Translations under genes and position numbers: made by a program
The notes under the pieces: model-generated
Told to the model about the DNA's origin: nothing
What the model saw: only the letters and a program-made list of their open reading frames with translations
Database searches by the model: none
Shown: piece by piece, positions 6,063 to 7,555 of the stretch
Layout: every line of letters starts with the position of its first letter
Position numbering within the stretch: the first letter of the stretch is position 1
DNA from: an uncultured Oscillospiraceae bacterium
GTDB lineage: Bacteria; Bacillota; Clostridia; Oscillospirales; Oscillospiraceae
Length of the DNA stretch: 7,555 nucleotides
Direction of reading: 5' to 3'
Assembly: GCA_934533005.1 (NCBI GenBank)
Contig: CAKTBC010000086.1
Coordinates: 1 to 7,555, forward strand

Positions 6063-6753
6063 GATTTGTCCTCATTTCTGCAATGTCCGCTGCGGCGAGG
6101 CGCAGCGTGTTCAGCCGCTCACGGTCGTTCTCCCGTTCTGAGCGTTCCATGCCGTGAATGGCAATCTCCAGACGCTTTTCCTGCTCGGAGAGGATATCCG
6201 GGAATAGCGGATCCGAAAAGAGCAGCGAGTATTTTCCGCAGTATAACTCTCCCGGGGACAGCTCGCCCGGTGTCCCGGCGCACACGGCGAGAATGGAATA
6301 GAGCCGCCCGGTATCGCGCACAAGGCGTTCGGCACATATAGCAAGACCGAGTGACGGCAGCGCGGCGCGCAGTTCCTCCGGCCGCGACATCGGCTGCAAA
6401 ATAAGGAACGCTCCCTGACACACCCACGGCGCAGCACGAAGGATCCCGGAAATGTTTTCTCCGCCCATGCCTGCAATTACAACGGTGTCAACGCTGCCCG
6501 GCGAAACGCCTGTCAGGCCGTCACAGAGGATGCAGGAAAGGTTCTGCACCCCGGCACTATAGGCGTTTTCCTTCGCGCGCGAGAGCGGGCCCGGACGGAT
6601 ATCTGTAGCGACGGCGCTTTGAATTCTGCCATCCAGTAAAAGACGAATGGGAAGCAGTGCATGGTCTGTTCCGACATCGACAAGGCGTGCACCGTGCGGC
6701 ACGAGCGCGGCAATGGCCGCAAGACGCGGCGGTAGTTTAAATGTATGATCCAT
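6046..6753 (-). CDS. trmK: tRNA (adenine-22-N1)-methyltransferase TrmK
   Basis: A 235-residue TrmK (YqfN, COG2384), an S-adenosylmethionine-dependent enzyme that makes m1A22 in the D-loop of bacterial tRNAs. Visible: Rossmann motif I LVDVGTDHALLP (about 24-35), an acidic residue in ATDI (D51) where the SAM ribose is bound, VIAGMGGENI (92-101) and LILQPM (117-122), all typical of the family. A charged helical C-terminus (about 188-230) matches the family's coiled-coil tail. The ATG at 6753-6751 gives the family's usual short N-terminus (MDHTFKLPPRLAAIA), but no Shine-Dalgarno sequence precedes it, and a terminator ends only 13 bases upstream. In many Firmicutes this gene follows sigA; here a DUF1858 gene is upstream instead. 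The stop lies inside nif3. Confidence 0.93.
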   Translation of the reverse strand: MDHTFKLPPRLAAIAALVPHGARLVDVGTDHALLPIRLLLDGRIQSAVATDIRPGPLSRAKENAYSAGVQNLSCILCDGLTGVSPGSVDTVVIAGMGGENISGILRAAPWVCQGAFLILQPMSRPEELRAALPSLGLAICAERLVRDTGRLYSILAVCAGTPGELSPGELYCGKYSLLFSDPLFPDILSEQEKRLEIAIHGMERSERENDRERLNTLRLAAADIAEMRTNHGNGS

Positions 6754-6765
6754 ATAGCAATTATG

Positions 6766-6802
6766 AAAAACGGCGAGGACGAAAAGTGCCCTCGCCGTTT
6801 TT
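6766..6802 (-). terminator. Bidirectional-looking intrinsic terminator between the DUF1858 gene and trmK
   Basis: Perfect 13-base arms (6766-6778 and 6790-6802; AAAAACGGCGAGG and complement) around an 11-base loop, with A-tracts on one side and T-tracts on the other. On the minus strand it starts 11 bases after the DUF1858 stop and ends in TTTTT. The symmetric A/T flanks would let it work in either direction. Confidence 0.9.
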
Positions 6803-6812
6803 ACTCCTTTTT

Positions 6813-7019
6813 TCAGCCCTGAGCCGCGATGAACTCGTTGACCTTCTCGACAAACTTATCGACGTCGACGCCGTGCGCAGCGCAGGCTTCCTCGACGTTT
6901 TCGCCGCTCGCCATGGCGCAGCCCATGCAGTGCATGCCGATCGCCTGGAACATCGGCGCGACGAACGGAGCATTCTCCATGATCTCGGCGATCAGAGTAG
7001 ACTTTTCAATCTGGTACAT
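6813..7019 (-). CDS. DUF1858 domain protein with CxxC pair (small redox-type protein)
   Basis: A 68-residue DUF1858 protein, a family also described as a hybrid-cluster-protein-associated redox disulfide domain. Almost the whole protein is the domain: MYQIEKSTLIAEIMENAP, then GMHCMGCAMASGEN with C31 and C34, then EEACAAHGVDVDKFVEKVNEF with C46. The CxxC sits at the start of a helix, consistent with a disulfide or metal role; the actual function is unknown. It has no signal peptide and no hybrid cluster protein gene is nearby in this window. The frame is open 24 codons further up, but TAGGAGG with a 7-base gap fixes the ATG at 7019-7017. It has its own strong promoter and lies between two strong terminators, so it is probably a short, abundant single-gene transcript. 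Confidence 0.9.
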   Translation of the reverse strand: MYQIEKSTLIAEIMENAPFVAPMFQAIGMHCMGCAMASGENVEEACAAHGVDVDKFVEKVNEFIAAQG

Positions 7020-7049
7020 TGTTTGGCCTCCTAAGAAGTGTATAGATGT

Positions 7050-7078
7050 ATTATACCCAGGATGTTTCCATTTTTCAA
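7050..7078 (-). promoter_or_regulatory. Strong sigma-A promoter of the DUF1858 gene
   Basis: Minus-strand TTGAAA (7078-7073) and a perfect TATAAT (7055-7050) are separated by exactly 17 bases. Predicted transcription start is near 7043, leaving a leader of about 24 bases that contains TAGGAGG. This is the best vegetative promoter match in the window. Confidence 0.88.
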
Positions 7079-7101
7079 CCGGTTTCGACAAAATTGAGAA
7101 A

Positions 7102-7137
7102 AAGAAAACAGGAGCGGATATCCGCTCCTGTTTTCTT
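7102..7137 (-). terminator. Terminator of the zinc-ribbon gene, perfect 36-bp palindrome
   Basis: Positions 7102-7137 form an uninterrupted palindrome centred on 7119/7120, with a GC-rich core (CAGGAGCGGA and complement) and A/T flanks. As RNA it makes a long stem with a minimal loop near GATATC. On the minus strand TTTTCTTTTTCTC follows the core, 26 bases past the zinc-ribbon stop. On the plus strand TTTTCTT follows too, so it may act both ways, but no plus-strand gene uses it. Confidence 0.88.
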
Positions 7138-7162
7138 GTGTCAGGTGACCCCGAACGTCAAA

Positions 7163-7444
7163 TTACTGCTGGTTCGCCTTGATCTTGGCGAAGCAATCGC
7201 TGCAGTAGACCGGACGGTCAGACTTGGGCTCAAACGGCACGCGAGCCTCGCCGCCGCAAGCAGCGCAGGTAGCCGTGAAGTACTCACGGGGGCCACGAGC
7301 GGAGTTCTTGCGAGCGTCGCGGCAGGCCTTGCAGCGCTGGGGCTCGTTCTGGAAGCCGCGCTCCGCGTAAAATTCCTGCTCACCGGCGGTGAAAACGAAC
7401 TCGTTGCCGCACTCTTTGCATACCAGGGTCTTGTCCTCGTACAT
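7163..7444 (-). CDS. Double zinc-ribbon protein (zf-tbcl plus CxxC-x17-CxxC type)
   Basis: A 93-residue protein with two four-cysteine sites. The first half (DKTLVCKECGNEFVFTAGEQ onward) has C9, C12, C38 and C41 and matches the 'probable zinc-ribbon' family widespread in Firmicutes. The second half has C60, C63, C81 and C84, spaced exactly CxxC-x17-CxxC. Between them lies a basic linker (CRDARKNSARGPREYF). Each site should bind one zinc. Function is unknown; nucleic-acid or ribosome association is only a guess from the basic linker. ATG at 7444-7442 has GAGAGG 8 bases upstream. The gene ends before a strong terminator. No clear promoter is seen in the 45 bp before it, so it may be co-transcribed with the partial gene upstream. 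Confidence 0.9.
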   Translation of the reverse strand: MYEDKTLVCKECGNEFVFTAGEQEFYAERGFQNEPQRCKACRDARKNSARGPREYFTATCAACGGEARVPFEPKSDRPVYCSDCFAKIKANQQ

Positions 7445-7489
7445 TTGCTGATCCTCTCTTTGATTCTGCCCTTGGGCTTGATATTGCGT

Positions 7490-7555
7490 TCAGCTTTCGC
7501 TGTTGTCGCCTGAAGAAATTATCCGGGAGAGCTTGCGCCGGATTCGCTGTACGGC
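7490..7555 (-). CDS. C-terminal 21 codons of an unidentified gene, cut by window edge
   Basis: The minus-strand frame entering at 7555 reads AVQRIRRKLSRIISSGDNSE plus S and stops with TGA at 7492-7490. The basic helix (VQRIRRKLSRII) followed by a polar tail looks like the end of a DNA-binding helix-turn-helix protein, but 21 residues cannot identify it. One other minus-strand frame is also open through the edge, so that this is coding at all is likely but unproven. The 45 bases to the zinc-ribbon gene (7445-7489) hold no terminator or clear promoter. Confidence 0.35.
   Translation of the reverse strand, partial: AVQRIRRKLSRIISSGDNSES

Noticed and set aside
7040..7056. GTATA/TATAC inverted repeat over the DUF1858 -10 and transcription start, as an operator.
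   Set aside because: Five-base AT-rich arms that include the TATAAT itself are expected by chance.
7046..7513. A 155-codon plus-strand frame with hydrophobic stretches that looks like a membrane protein.
   Set aside because: It is the antisense of the zinc-ribbon gene, crosses the palindromic terminator and the DUF1858 promoter, and has no ribosome binding site; its hydrophobicity comes from reading the complement of polar codons.

Overview
The window reads as an ordinary chromosomal segment of an endospore-forming member of the Clostridia. The moderately GC-rich coding sequence, AGGAGG-type ribosome binding sites, a full-length SpoIVA, a CwlD-type amidase, and the protein styles (clostridial AspB-like aminotransferase, zinc-ribbon and DUF1858 small proteins) fit the Oscillospiraceae/Ruminococcaceae side of the class. 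The family assignment is inference. No mobile element, CRISPR array, phage module, rRNA or tRNA was found.

All genes lie on the minus strand, so transcription runs from high to low coordinates. In that order: the last 21 codons of an unidentified gene (7490-7555); a 93-residue double zinc-ribbon protein (7163-7444) ending in a strong palindromic terminator; a 68-residue DUF1858 CxxC protein (6813-7019) with its own near-consensus promoter and terminator; trmK and a nif3-family gene, overlapping by 17 bp (6046-6753 and 5295-6062); spoIVA (3752-5230) behind a good sigma-E promoter match; an AspB-type aminotransferase (2435-3631) with its own sigma-A type promoter and terminator; cwlD and radA joined by an ATGA overlap (1633-2373 and 266-1636); and the N-terminus of a XerC/XerD-like tyrosine recombinase running off the left edge (1-161).

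Two genes are sporulation functions: spoIVA builds the coat basement layer in the mother cell, and cwlD acts in making the spore cortex modification muramic-delta-lactam. The rest are housekeeping: tRNA m1A22 methylation, a NIF3 metalloprotein, amino-acid transamination, RadA branch migration in DNA repair, and Xer recombination. Several starts were moved downstream of the longest reading frame because a Shine-Dalgarno sequence decides them: radA, cwlD (TTG), the aminotransferase, spoIVA (GTG, giving 492 residues, the Bacillus subtilis length as recalled) and the DUF1858 gene.

I do not see a new biological system. The points most worth a second look are regulatory or local: the aminotransferase terminator hairpin contains the cwlD ribosome binding site; a near-consensus promoter lies inside the cwlD membrane-anchor codons; SpoIVA carries an unusual CxxCxCxxC cluster; and a perfect AT-rich 13-bp inverted repeat follows radA.
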